Below, in pieces: positions 25,846 through 39,200 of a stretch of 64,000 nucleotides of DNA. The number at the start of each line of letters is the position of its first letter. Position 1 is the first letter of the stretch. Origin of the DNA: Dasyornis broadbenti (Eukaryota; Chordata; Aves; Passeriformes; Dasyornithidae); the NCBI GenBank assembly GCA_013397935.1, contig VZRN01005622.1:5233082-5297081 (forward strand), written 5' to 3'. Below the pieces are notes generated by a model. The model saw only the letters and a list, made by a program, of their open reading frames with translations. It was not told the DNA's origin and made no database searches. The translations under genes were made by a program, and so were the position numbers.

Positions 25846-26398
25846 TCCTCCCTGTACTCAGCATTGGTGAGGCTGCACCCCAAATCTATGTTCCGTTTAG
25901 GACTCCTCACTGCAAGAAAGACATTGAGGCACTGGAGTGTCCAGAAAAGGGAACAGAGCTGGGGGAGGCTCTGGAGCACAAGTCTGGTGAGGAGCAGCTG
26001 AGGGAGCTGGGGGTGTTCAGCCTGGAAGAAAAGGAGGCTCGGGGGGACCTTATCACTCTCTACAACTCCCTGGCAGGAGGGTGCAGCCAGATGGGGGTTA
26101 GGCTCTTCTCCCAGGTAATGAGTGACAGGAGAACAGGAAATGGCCTCAAGTTGCATCAGGGGAGGTTTACGTTGGTTGTTAGGAAAACTTTCTTCACTGA
26201 AAGATGGCCAGGCATTGAAACAAGGTACTCAGGCATGTGGTAGAATTTCCATCCCTGGAAGAGTTAAAAAAACCCATCTGGATGTGACCAGATCGTGGGG
26301 GTCGTGGTTTAGTGGTGAACATGGTGGTGCTGGGTTAACAATTGGACTTGATGATCTTAGAGGCCTTTTCCAACCTGAACAATTCTGTGGTTCTGATA
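25846..26398 (+). mobile_element. CR1 LINE 3' fragment
   Basis: CR1 ORF2 C-terminus: the frame to 26243 includes EEQLRELGVFSLEEKEARG, matching the CR1 'EERLRELGLFSLEKRRLRG' block, followed by DLITLYNSLAGG and a GRFTLVVRKTFFTE-like block. It then shifts frame into the 'IPGRVKKTHLDVTRS' region. The terminus is CAATTCTGTGGTTCTG. The 168-codon open frame starting at 25737 is this remnant plus upstream sequence, not a host gene. Confidence 0.88.
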
Positions 26399-29300
26399 GG
26401 CAGCCCTCTGGTGCAGTCCTGTGTTAGATCTGTATGGCTGAACTGCAGCTCTGCCTTTGGCAGGGCTTTGAACTCTCTTTCAGAGTTGCATTTTTTATCA
26501 ATGTAGTGGAGCCTCACAGCTTTTGGAGGGGGTGTTACTACCAGCTGCATATACCCCCTTGTGAGCTGACCCAGCATTAAAAAAACCCAAATGGAATAGC
26601 TTTGCAAGTGAAAAACATCAAACACCAAGGAGCAAATCTCACAAGGGGGATAGAAGAAAAGGGAGAAGAAGGATCAGAAAGAAATGATGGGAAGAAGGAA
26701 AAAAGATGGAGGATGGGTCATCTGCAGCACTTGCGGCATGTAGAGGAAATGGAGATGAAAATCATGTACAGATCCATCTGAAAGAAAGGGGAGAGGTCTT
26801 AAAGAGCTGGCAAACCATTGCAGTAGCTCCAAATACACATTTTCTTCAACTGTGCTCTATTTGATCTTCCTGCTTTATTGACTTTTGTGTGCTCCCAGTA
26901 GTTTGGGGTGATTTTGGCAATTGCAGTCAGAAATGTTCTAGAGTTGCAGGCATGATGTTATGTCAGCGAGCAGGAAGGAAGTGGAAGGATTTTACCTGTC
27001 TGTGGCAAAGATAACTAAAACATCTCCTAGGGCACTTTGCCAGTGTATTTCAACTGCACCTTTAAACTGGGCAGCTTGCACTGTTCTCTGTGCCAAATGA
27101 AAATTCTCTTGGTTTCTTTTTGGACAGCTTTTGAATCACAGTGAAGCCCAAAAAAAGTCTCTAATAAGTGCTATTTTTTTTTTTTTTTTTCCATTCACCA
27201 CCAACACAAAAATGCTGAACAGATTGAAGGCAGGGGGATGGGAAAGGAAGAGGGATGAGTGAGGAGGAGTTCCATTGTGCTGAGACCAATTATAGAGGTC
27301 TCAGCCCAAAAAAAGACTCTTTCAGAAAGTCACAAACAAATGAAAACAAGACTGTGATAAATCGTAGCACAGTTTTAACAGCCATGCATCTCTTTTTCCC
27401 CTAAAAGCTATAATAACAGGCAAATTGTAAGGGTTAATATCCCTCCAAGGACTATAAATTCAATCAGTATTTAAACACTTTGCATCTTCACTGTGTTAGG
27501 TTGTTTTACTAGTAATGTTAGTGTTCTTATTACAAAAAAAAAAAAAAAAAAAAAAAACCCCCAAAAAAAAAAGATACCACTTTTAAAAATATTCTCATCT
27601 TTTTGACAATATTGAGAAAACATGCTTAAAGTTTGGTGCTAGAACAGAAGCACAGCATCAGTTGGAAATAGGGCTTGTTCTCTTCAATACGAATTCATTC
27701 ACCTCCTTCAATTTTGAATTCTTAACAGCCTCCAACCACATTCCAGTTGTTCCCTCATATTCTCCTGTATATTTCTGCATTTTTAAACTTTCTGAGCATT
27801 ACATCTCTTTTTCCCCCTTGAACATGTTTGTTCAAGATGGGTTTTATGCGGCTTATCCTTCCCAAATGTGTTTTCAGAAACCACCACATGGAAAACACTG
27901 TAGAACCTCCACTTTTTTCAAGTGCAAGAAGGAAAATAAACAGCTGATAATCATTATGAAGTGGGAACTGAAGGCATCTATGACATAAGTGTGTAAGCTA
28001 GCTTTCATTAAAAAGTGTTTAAATGGCTAAACTGGAGTGGATAAATCTGTCCTGAAAACTATTTGGTGATACCTATCAGAGATGATCACAACATACAAGA
28101 TACAATGTGGTGTTTTCTTGACTATATCTCAAGGCAGCTTGGAAGACAGATTATGTCACCACTCCATTTCTGGTTGCCATTATTCATGCTTCTATTGAAT
28201 TCCATCTATTTCTGTTCTCATCATTGTTCAAAAATACTGGATTGTGCCACCACAGTTGGGAATCAGTGAGGAGGAGCATGCCAGTTCTAAAAAAGGAAAG
28301 CTTTTTGCTTTCACAAAAAGGCTTTGTTAATTAGTGCTACACAAGGAGGAAAATGACAAAACTCCATACTTCTCCATTTAAACGTTCGTAAAAGTGATTT
28401 TGTTTAAATTTCACTGAGTGTAGCAGGAAATGTTAAAGCTGAAAGAGACCAGACAGAACATACTAATGTCCTTTTGGAGTGGGAGTGAAAGAGGGAAAGG
28501 GCCTGAGGATTTTATTTTCTTTATTTATACTCTTTCCATAGAAATCTGCAAACTTTTGAAGCTTGTAAAAGAAGTATTGATTTGACAGTCCCAAAGACAG
28601 AACTCTTCTTTTCATGTATAGAAGCACAACATAAGCAGTCACAGTAACAAACCCCTGTTGGCTGCTGATCTGGAGACAAAAGGAACAATTCCAGAGCCAG
28701 GCTAACACCTACACAAGATGTCTCTTTACATCTGTTTGGCTCACTATTTCAGAGCACCCTCCCACTAGAATTAATCTCACCTAACTTTTGGTATTTAATT
28801 GGAGGCAACCTATTGACTTACTCTCTGCAGGTAATAGCTAAAGAGAGATTTTTCTAGAGCATAAGTGAAATGTCAAATGGATTCTTCACTAGCAGCAGAA
28901 AAAACCTGCAAGAGGATTACAGTCTTCAGTTGCAGGATTCTTCCGTTGCATGCCCAAAATTAGGTGGAGGAATCTAGATCTTAGCATATCCATACAAGGA
29001 ATTGGTTTTGAGTAGCAAGTAGACTTCTAATTCACAGTGCATTCATTTCCTCATATAGACAAGATATAAATCACAAATAGGACTGCTGTTTATTAGGATG
29101 AATTAGTAAGATTCTGCTGCAGATAATTTCTGGAAACTGTATTACTCCACTATCAAACAACTTTCTGGACATAAAAATAATGAGTACAAGGCCTTAGCTT
29201 TTTTCTGTAGAAGCAGGGTTGTCTGTGCAGTAAAACTGAGTTTGCATTTGACTAGTCCTAAGAATGCTATTTATTTATCAGTGGAAATAATAATACTTAT

Positions 29301-32300
29301 TTTGGCAACCAACATTGACCTAATAAAACACAGATGTGTGAATGGAGCTATATTTACGTTCATGCAGGTATCTGCAATTTATAGTCACCTAGGGGCTCCC
29401 TGTATCCACAGAGAGTCACAGGCATTGGCTCCATGGAAAGCAAAGCCACAGAAGCTTTTCCGTTTGGACTTCAGCTTCAGAGAGGGAAATGTGGATGTAG
29501 CTTTCATATAGTTAATTTCCCTTTCTCAGCCTCTTCACTTTTTTGCTTCTTTCATGAGAATCCAGACTCAATCTCTTGTGGCCAACTAACTTTATTTCTT
29601 TTTAGGTCAGAAATTAAACCGCTAATATAAAGATAAATTTTCACTGTCAAAGCCTGGAAAACAGATTTTTCCTTTAGACTTTGCTATCCAAAGCAGTCTC
29701 TCCTCCACAGGGCAATCAAACATGCTGACATATATCAATCCACCCACTTTATGTTCTGGCAGCTGGTGGGCATGACCCTGTTCCATCCACATTCATCCTC
29801 CTTTCACCAAATATTTACTTCTGCTCCGCTACCCCAGCATCTGTGAGCACAAGTGACATAAAACCTGCCTTTAAAAATGTCACACCACTGATGATTTTTA
29901 CACCTATCACATCTTTTGGTATTCATTTGCTCCAGACAGATATAAGTTAACCCAGTGGCATAATGGCACTTCAAAGTACACTTAACTGGGCTTGTAGTTC
30001 TTTGTGAATTTCTATCCCATGTGGAAGCCAAACAGTAGGATTTCCCCACCTGTTCTGCAGGATCATCCAACAGCTTTTGCATGGATTAGATAACGTACAC
30101 TTACCTGCAACGTTTAATAACAAATGTCATGTTTTTCATTAGTAGTTTATTGTATTAGATCATGTTTGCATGTTTCCTCTTGTCTTCAAAAACCAGCATA
30201 CTCTGTTCTGCTTTGTTCCCTTTAGTTTTGTTTGAGGTTGTGACTAATTCAATGCTGGCATCACTAACATTATTGCTATCTCAGCTATGTATTTTGGAGT
30301 CATCCTTGAAAGTCAGTAACATTCCATAGGAACAGGTTTGATTCAAAATACCATCAGGAAAAAGTAAATGAGAGCAACTGGCTTGTGCTTGACTTGAGAC
30401 AACAATTTATGAGGAATATCTAATCTGTCAGGCTAGCTGCATAAAGACGTCTTTGAATATCAACCCTGTAGAACTTGGTTTAGTTCCCTAAAAACTCTTG
30501 AGCAAAACAGTTTTTCTGAGTTTCTACAACAGGACTGAATTCCTGGATTTGTATGACCTGGTTCTCAGTAAATGTTTGCTGTCACTCAAAACTCCATTGC
30601 CTGTAAAATCCCATGCATAGTTTATCTTTTTGCTAAATACCTAAATCTGTATCCCATGATTCTAACATAAACAAGAAATTTTTTACAGCTTTCCATTCAT
30701 GATACTTTTTCTTCTTAAACCACATTATTTAATTGGCTTCATCAACCATCTTATGGAGTTACGTGCAAAGTGTGCAGCAGTCTACTAAAATAGGCTGTGA
30801 ATTTGGCTCGTGACACACAGGGGTAAAGTCAGTGTCATGAGATTCCACCTTGCTAGTAAGTCTCAGGAGACATCAGGATATGTTAAAGCAGGTTTGCTTC
30901 ACAGCAGAGCTTTCCACATAAAAAGGTAGTGGTGTGTAAATGATTCTAGATCGAGAAAGCCTCAAAGTACTAAAAGTAAAGCTAATTTAATGCTTCCAGA
31001 TTAACTACCACATGCATTTCTCATGGATTTAATCTGATCAGCCTGGTTTTGATTTGGTTACATGAACAAGTATCTGTGATTTCTCATGAGACCATGAAGT
31101 GTATTCATTCACAAAGACACAGCAGCAAGCTAGCGAGCTTTGAAATGTGCAGCTGCATTTTGGCCTTGCATACGTAAGAATCCCTTGCTTAAGGTTCATT
31201 TATTGTTTGATGTGAAGTGTTAATATACATACAAAGAACAACTGTACTTCTTTGTCTTATGGTGCTGCTGTGAAAAGCAACTTAGTGCAGCTTTTGAACG
31301 TGTCCTTTGCCCTGGGTAGCTCATTAACACTTCAACCTTAGTTGCGCTGTATCTATTTAATTTTTAATGTAAAAATTCAGAGTGAAGTAGAAAGGAAAAG
31401 GGAAGTGAAGGAGGATGAAAAGGAAACAAAAGGATGTTCAGAGACCAACATGGATATATGCACATGCAGGTTTCACATGGTGTCTAGATACCTGGAGGGA
31501 AGGAGAGAGCAGTCAAATACAAATGTTCCCGTAGCCTGTTGTGGGTGAATTGACAAGTGCAGCCGATAGATTGATGCAGAGAGAACCATTCACAGAGCCT
31601 AAAGTGAAAAATGATTTATACTTTTAATGTCCACATAGAGGTAATGTGGTATGCAGCTAACAGAGAAAGCATTTTTGGTTGGATAGTGGAAAGCCCTCGG
31701 GTTGGTACTGTTAATACACAGGACTTCTTTAATTGCCTCAGGTCATTCATTCCTCTGAAAGGTGTCTCTGATATTGTCCTATGGTTTTGGGGTCTTTGCA
31801 CTTGCACTGCGCATCCATTTTAATATATAGCACCATTTTTATATTATCTTTCTCAGTCATAGCACAGTTTCATTTGTAATAGATAATAAATAGCCAAAGG
31901 CCCAAATTACATAAAATAAACCATTAATATTTTCTAAAAATCTAAATACTAGAACATGTCTGAAGTAAAGCTTATCTGTTTATTCTGTTCTGATTTCAGG
32001 AATTTCAGTGACTTCAGGAGTTTATCCTTGAATGTTTAAATATGTCAGTGATTTTGATTTGCATTTGCTACTCATCCCTTAACAAATCAATAATTTAATT
32101 TTTTTTCTTTTTTGTATGAGTCAGTATATATGCACTGTGTGTTTACATCTTATAGTAAGAAGAGGGAAAAAAGCTCTGAAAGCCCCACAGTTCATTAAAG
32201 ATGCATCAGGCTTTATTATCATTCAAAAAAGAGGGAAAGAAAAAGAAAAATGGGTGAAGAGGCCATCCTCTGCAGCGTGATAGAGGCTAGGCTCGTATAA

Positions 32301-32403
32301 AACAAGCCAAAGAATTAGTTCCTTCACCAAGGAACGACATGAAACTCTAGCCATGGTAGCTGTAAAAACATTTAAAGGTCTTCTTTGTGCTCATTAGCAC
32401 CAC
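26399..32403. other. Non-coding, AT-rich, CR1-free
   Basis: Contains poly-T (27174-27191) and poly-A (27534-27572) tracts. Open frames up to 108 codons (27662-27988) were not recognised. Confidence 0.6.
27534..27572 (+). repeat. Poly-A tract with CCCCC interruption
   Basis: About 24 A, then five C, then ten A. No retrocopy is recognisable immediately upstream. Confidence 0.9.
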
Positions 32404-32800
32404 TGTGCCGATATTCTGTGTTGGCAGCTTTCGGTTCTGCCGAGGCAGTCCTAAAGAAAGTTGTTACCAGCCTATATTCTACAGTTCACAGGCTCTCAAA
32501 AAGGACACATTAAAACAGCCAGAATCCCCAGGGCAAGTGGGGAGATTAAGTAGCCCTCTCCCTCGACAGAAGCCCCCGCAGACAAAGCTTGGCATTGTGC
32601 ATTCAGCACACTATCTCTTTCCAGGACTGAACTTTGCCATTGTCCCGCCGGATCCGAGTTTACAAAGTGTTGGGGGCGCTTTGCGTAACGGTTCAGTGGC
32701 ACCAGCATTGACGGGCAGCTGAGTGTGGGAACTGCTCGAAGGGACGGGATGCCCCCAAAATCATCGGCCTCTTCTCTTGGTCTCTGAGCAGACGCCAGTG
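32404..32800. promoter_or_regulatory. CpG-enriched block without a recognised gene
   Basis: By eye I count about 16 CpGs, 11 of them between 32641 and 32800, in a region whose flanks have almost none. It has open frames on both strands (plus strand 32387-32722, 111 codons; minus strand 32496-32885, 129 codons), neither resembling a known protein. It could be an orphan CpG island, an enhancer or an alternative first exon. Function not shown. Confidence 0.35.
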
Positions 32801-32811
32801 GCAGTGTTTTA

Positions 32812-32813
<2 letters not shown>

Positions 32814-32842
<29 letters not shown>

Positions 32843-32843
32843 G
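32814..32843 (+). repeat. (GT)n microsatellite
   Basis: About 13 GT/TG units immediately downstream of the CpG-enriched block. Confidence 0.95.
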
Positions 32844-35800
32844 GAGGGTGTTACTCTGGAGTTTTCTTGGAGGCTCATCTTTCACAAGAATACAAAATCA
32901 GGCAGGCAAAGCAAACATGGATTATTTGTTTCCCAAAGGATCAGGCCTTTTCGGAAGCTTTAGCTGTTCCACTGTCCTGCAGAATCTACCATTGCAAAGA
33001 CCACAAGGTGCCTTGGAATAGTGGTGGAATTTTGTGGGGATGCTGAAAACAAACTGTTGGGTTGGGGGAAAAAAAATCTTGCAGTACCAAAATGCTGCTG
33101 TTTAGTTACAGCAGCCATGGGAAGGATTCCTTATCAACCCTGTTTATTTCCATTTTCTTCTGTGCTGAATTTTTTCAGATTTATTTTTAATTAATTGGAA
33201 TAAGGAATAATAAGAGATCTCATCTGGTGCAACAGCCCATTCCTTTTGAGATGCTGGCTTTGACTGAAGACTTAAAAAGGACTTGGTACAAGAAAAACAA
33301 ACTTCCTGGAAAGACCAAATTTGGAAAGAATACTTCAGCTGAATCTTATATTTCATTTTCAGCTTCTTTTATATTAAAAACAGACTTAACAGATTTTTTT
33401 GCCAAATTCCACAAATGTTAGCATGGATGCCTGGAAAATGAAAGAGGCTCATTCTGAGTAAAAGTATGTTTAGAGGCAAGGTTTTGGAGAGGGGCACGAG
33501 TGTTCGCCTTCCCACAACTGCTTTCCTGCAGCAGCTGAGGGTACAGAAACAGGAGCCAAGGTAGTGAAATGCAGAAGGAGCAGAGCATGGTTCCTGGGAG
33601 GAGAGGTGAACAGTAAGAATTCTGATGGAGGCAGAGGGAGTGAGTGGACATTGGCTTGACTTTCTCTGAGGGAGGTAGAAAACTAAAGTAGAAAGGTCAT
33701 GGTGGTAGAAGACGAGGGACAGAGTGAAAGGTTTGGTAGGAAGCTGGAGCTCAAGGTGTGAGATGTCTTTCAGTGCTCCACACTTGCCTGACATCTAAAT
33801 TTATGCACTGGTAGTGTTGGGTCCAAACTGAAGAGAAGCTGTGGGTTTGCGTGGTTTAGAGTATGGTGGATGGAAAAAGACTGTGTGTTGACAGGGACAT
33901 GGATTTTTACTGTGAAAAACACTGTGATCACAGCCTTATTGATGAGATTCATATCTATGACTGAGAAAGGGAGGGGGAAAAAGGAAAGTGTAATAGGATT
34001 TAATATACTTGATGACTGAAGACAAATTATAAGATATCACCTTTTTCTTTGATAACTGATTCCCTGAGATGGAAGAAAAGCATAAACTCTACATACCTGG
34101 ACGTGGGTACATTTTTTTTTAATTCAACATAAGCAAAAATTAAGGTACACTGCAGAAGATTGAAACTAGTATAAATATCAGTAAGTTTAGTAAGCAACTC
34201 AGAGGGTGAGGCTGAAGGGTGAACTATAGAAAAATTGAAGCTGAAGTAACACTGGAGTTATCTTTCATAACCTTGTCTTTGCTCTGTCCCAGATTACTAT
34301 TTTTCCTAACCATCCTTCCATAAGAATATGATGTATGGTAAGATTTGGAGATATCATAAAGACAGAAGAATATCAGAACATTTATGGAAATTTGCACTGA
34401 CTAAAGGACTATCAAAACTGAAATGGGACTGAGCATGTGAAGAACAAGGTCATAAACTAGAGGGCTTAGATTATCTACCACAAATTTGAGAATTCACAAT
34501 TGTGAAATGATAAAGGAAAAACACCTGAGTGTACACATCAATCACAAAATGACAACTGGTAAACAGTGGTGCAGAAACAAAGTTGAGGGAGAAGGTTTGT
34601 TCGCAAAAGCACGCATCAGAGAAAGAGAAGGTAAAGATCAAACATAAATATGATGTTGGCACAGGCAAAGAAGGCATAAAATGGCTAAAAATATAAATTA
34701 GAAAAATGCATCTGTGCATCAGAGGAGTAAAATTCTGGCACAGCCTTCCTACAGGGATAGCTGGTGCAAATTCAAATACTTTGGCAGGAAAGTTAATGTG
34801 TAAAATGGGAATTAATGTTTAGTAAAACATTTTTTCCTTTGAAATGGTGATTTATCAAAATCAAAACATACCAGATGAGTGAAAAAAATTCTGAAGAGAG
34901 TAAAAAGAGAAAATAATAAAAAAAAAAAGATTTAATAGGAGCAGGATTGAGTGAGATATTTAAGTTTTCCTTTTCTAAATGCTCCTCATTATTTACTTTA
35001 GTAGTAAAGACACAATTTAGAAAAAATCCTCTTCAGCCACCAAATAATTCAGGCTACGTGTATTCTTTTTATTACGTTCCCAAACAGTAAAAAAGAGAGA
35101 GTTGCAAGCTCTTTTGAAGCCACGAGTGCAATTTCTACACACCTCCAGTAATCCTGCTCAAAGCAGGGCTTTGGGGATGGCCATTCTGCCAGAAGCAGTC
35201 AGAGCAGGGGAACTACGCTCTGGCCTTGGTCCAGCTTGCCACAGATTCCCAAATGAATAGATGCTGTGGAATTTGGGAAAAAAAAGTAGTGCATGGCTAT
35301 TAAGAGGCAGCAATGCACTGGAGAGCAGTAGTTGACCGCCTGCTCTGGGGGAGAGCTGGCTCAAAGCAGCCATTTTAAGGCAGGTGGTGTTACTGTGGAC
35401 ACACGGAGAGCCCCCAAATGAATGCTTGCTGCAGTATATCCTGAATCAAAGGCTCTGTTATAAGGCTCCCCAGGGATCTAGCCATGATGTCCATGGTCTT
35501 AGCAAATGTTGAGTCTGTAACTCCTGTGTAAACTCATAAATACAGGACAATGGTAGAAATTCTGTAATTTATCGATAAGCTGTTCTTCAATGGTTATTAT
35601 TTATTAGTATAACAGTGGTATGAAAATTAACCTCGTCCTCTTCTGTGGATACTCTGTCTTCCTTTGTACATATTCCTGTGAGGGTGTATTTATTTATAGG
35701 CTCATAAATAAAAGCTTAAACTGGTATTAATTAGAAAATATGTCACCTCTGATCTTGAAACTAATTGGTTTGTATGCACTTCATCAAATTTGCATAATTT

Positions 35801-36106
35801 CCTCAGTGTGATGTCTTTACTCTTCTTTCATTTTAAAGGGGACAAAAAAATAGTTCAATACTGAATGAAGAGTTAAAAAAAAAATAAGCCTTCCAGTGAT
35901 ATAGGTTAGGTGTAATGTTTCATCCTGTAGTGAACGGATATATTTCTGTCACGTATGTTGAGACCTGGAATTCAGTCAGAGGCTGAAAATGTTATTCATA
36001 GGCATGGATCCTTGTTAAATAAGCGTTACCTTTGCTTTACCCCTTCCGCACCGGGGATGTACAGCAAAATGTTCATTCACAGTGAGTCCTTACTTCCTCA
36101 TGGCAA
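32844..36106. other. Non-coding
   Basis: A minus-strand 141-codon frame at 33369-33794 is the longest here. It is Ser/Leu/Phe-rich with an overlapping second frame and resembles no known protein. Confidence 0.6.
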
Positions 36107-36228
36107 TTACCAGAGAAAATCTGACTGGAGAGCCTGCTTTATCCCACACTAACTCCCAGGCTGGGTTTACCAGAGAAAACCTGACTGGAGAGCCTGCTTT
36201 ATCCCACACTAACTCCCAGGCTGGGTTT
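36107..36228. repeat. 60-bp tandem duplication, two copies
   Basis: Two adjacent copies with an exact 60-bp period (36107-36166 and 36167-36226, identity running on to 36228) differ at a single base (T at 36120, C at 36180). The length keeps frame on the minus strand, where a 68-codon open frame contains the doubled peptide NPAWELVWDKAG..., but nothing else supports coding. The near identity suggests a recent event. Confidence 0.95.
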
Positions 36229-39200
36229 CCCCACACCAGATGAGAGGAAAACTCAGCTCCCTCCTTACAGCTGCCTAAATCTTTCATACGCAGCATCTAA
36301 GAAAATAACTCCAACTAAATTCTAACGAAATAAGCCAGTGGTTGCATTTGCACTATTTCTCAGTAGCCTGCAGCTGGTGCCAAATAAGTTCTTTTAAGTA
36401 ACTGATAATTTCAGACCTCATGGTTTTGGCAAGCAGTAGGACTTAGAAGTTCTGCTGCTTAGAAGTTCAGTGGCACTATTGAGTTAAAGTAGCTTTAGAA
36501 GAACTAGGACTCTAAAACCTGAGTTTAAGGAAGGAAAAAAATGCATAGCCGCGAATTCCCTGCTGCTTTTTTTCACTTTTGAGTGCATGGACGTGTTCTG
36601 GCACAAATAAAAGGGTGTGTATTTTCTTTCTAGGCCTGGCCACAAAATGGTGATACAAATTCCGAGTGCACGTAACTCTGTTCCACACGGATGAGGAGGG
36701 AAGTTGTGCAATAGCACACCCATTTCCTCTCCAAGGAAATAGAGTGACACGAGTGACGTTGCTCGTTAGCTCACTGAAACTTTGGGCTTAGCTCTGTCCT
36801 CAACACCAGCCACTAGGAAGTCTGTGACAACCGTGCATGTACAAGAAATAAGAGGCCGAGAGTTGTTGAACAGCTCTCCTGTGTCTTGTTAGCTCACATG
36901 TGAAATATCGCTCTCATTCGCTGTTGGAATACAAGCCATATGACCTGTTGTCACATGGTCCTGATGTGAACGTGCAGTGCTTTACCTGAAGGAATAAAAC
37001 ATGTATTAAACATATAGTTTTGTAAGTGGACTGTTAGACTGGTACGCAAATTGCAATTCCACTTTATATATGAAGTTATGATGTAAAATTTGATTGGAGA
37101 TTATCTTCCTTTACTATAATCTCTTAGGGCTAGTCCCATACCTTAAATCATTCTTTTTTTACCATCCGACATAACGTATTAAACCACCAGGAAAATATTT
37201 TTTATTTATACAACCCACCCACTTCACTAATAGTCAGAAAATCAGATTAAAAAACTGCAGAAAATAAACAAATTAAATGAGAACTGGTACCACTGCAGTT
37301 TTAGAATATGAATAGAAAGTGTAAAGGATCAGTGTAGCAGAAGAAGCAAAAACGACCAATTTCTCCTTTAGTTTCAATTCTTGTGAGGTGAAGGAAAAAA
37401 TGCAAATTTGGGCTATAGACAGTGCAAAGAAAGTGCTCACCCACACACCTTTGCCCCAAGGATAAGTATTAGAAAGAGCTTGATTAAAACCAGCCAATAA
37501 ACCATGAGTTTGGAATTGAATTACATTGACATCACCTGAAATCACCACACTTAAAAGTGAAAAGGTTATGCAGGAATAGCACGAAGCAGAAATTGGATGG
37601 ACACATAAAATACACATGCTTTGAATGTCTGCTGTTGACTGATAGACAAACAGTATTGCTCAGAATGCAGGGCTCCATGGAAAGTCCTGACTTTAGGACA
37701 GTTTTTAGAAATGTTCTGGAATTTGGTATAAAGACAGTTCAGTTTGCTAAGTCCCTTGTAATCTGACCAGCACGGTGAAATTCAACAAAACAGCAGCAAA
37801 TCTCAGCATAAAGAAGCTAAGAGTGAACAAATTAAATACTTATTTTATTCATGCATCACCTCATGTTGTAGGTTGATGAGAAGTTAGGCTTGGCACAAAC
37901 CTCCAGTGTTTTCTCCTAGAAAGGGGACAATGAAATCCAAATTTCTTGATTTTTGTTTTGCCATAGAAAAACAGAAATCACGTGACATAATAATTAATAA
38001 TCCCAAAGTAGTATTGCATAAGATAACATACAATAGCTGAAAAGTAGCTCTGTGACAGATTTGTCACTGTCCTAGAACACATGCATGATGCAGTGATAAA
38101 CACTGGAAAAAAGCACTTGTTAAAACAGCCCTTATCCCTAAGGAATTTACAGCCCGGGAGACAGAGAGAGATAAGATAAAATGCACCTGGTAACCAAGAA
38201 GTGATGCTATTTACATTTTTCTTTTCTGTTTGCTTTCTTTTCCCAATGTTTCACCCTCTGTTTTATAATGAGGTGCTGGACTGGTTGATGTGACACTTGT
38301 GAGTCTCCACGAAGAATTTGATTGAAGAACTCCGGTGGTTGGCACTGGGCTTGGGAAATCATATTTCACGAGATAGGCAGCCAAGAGGAAAGTAGAAAGC
38401 GATGACTGGAGACGATTCTTAAGGCTCAATCCCTGTCAAACACTGAACATTTTGACTCCTGTCAAAGAAAATAAGGAGGGGATATTATTTAGAAAGGGAT
38501 AGGAACTCCTGTATGCTCAGAAGATGAGGGGTTTTCTCTATTCAGAGTTAATGCATATACCAGTCCTCCTCTCAACAGTGCAGTCTTTTGATGAACAGTA
38601 ACTGTCATAACACTGGAATAAGAACTCAAGTGGTGCTACTGCTAAAGATTTTCATTTACATTGATAGCATCCAGACTAGATATGAGGCCTTGTTTAAGTT
38701 CCCAAATGTCATTAGGTTTCTCAGGGTTAATGCTGTGCTGCTAGACTTAGTGAAGCCATTCTAATCCTTTCCACTTCTCACTAGAGCATGGCTGTCACAT
38801 TTTCTCCACTTCTGCATCTGCCTGTTCCCTGGTTTCCTTCAATATATTCTAACTGAACTCTCTTCAGTATTGCTTCTCCCATTTCCCCTCCCTCACTGTT
38901 CCCCTTATCTCCTTCCGATAGCACAATATTATCATGTGAAATTCATGGTCAATTTTTCTGATTCCTTGTTCCCTCTCCTACTCCCTTCTCTCAGTGAGCA
39001 TTTTGTATGGCCCTGCCGTGTAACATCAGCCAAGTCACACTGTATCTTTTCCATTGTGCTCTTTGCCACTTGCAAAGGTTTTTAGAAGTCTCAGCTTATT
39101 ATCTTTCCATTCTGAAAGTAATTTTGTTGGTGATACTTAAAACAGCAGGGTTAGAGCTCACTGGAAGTACCTCACATGAACATCTGTGTCTTCAGTCAAA

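Noticed and set aside
25737..26243. 168-codon plus-strand frame
   Set aside because: It contains CR1 ORF2 blocks such as EEQLRELGVFSLEE, so it is a truncated LINE remnant and not a host gene.
32387..32885. Open frames of 111 (+) and 129 (-) codons in the CpG-enriched block
   Set aside because: Neither resembles a protein family, and the minus-strand one encodes a Thr-His run from the GT repeat. Kept only as a regulatory candidate.
36107..36228. Could the 60-bp repeat be a CRISPR-like or protein-repeat array?
   Set aside because: Only two adjacent copies without spacers, in vertebrate DNA; a simple tandem duplication explains it.
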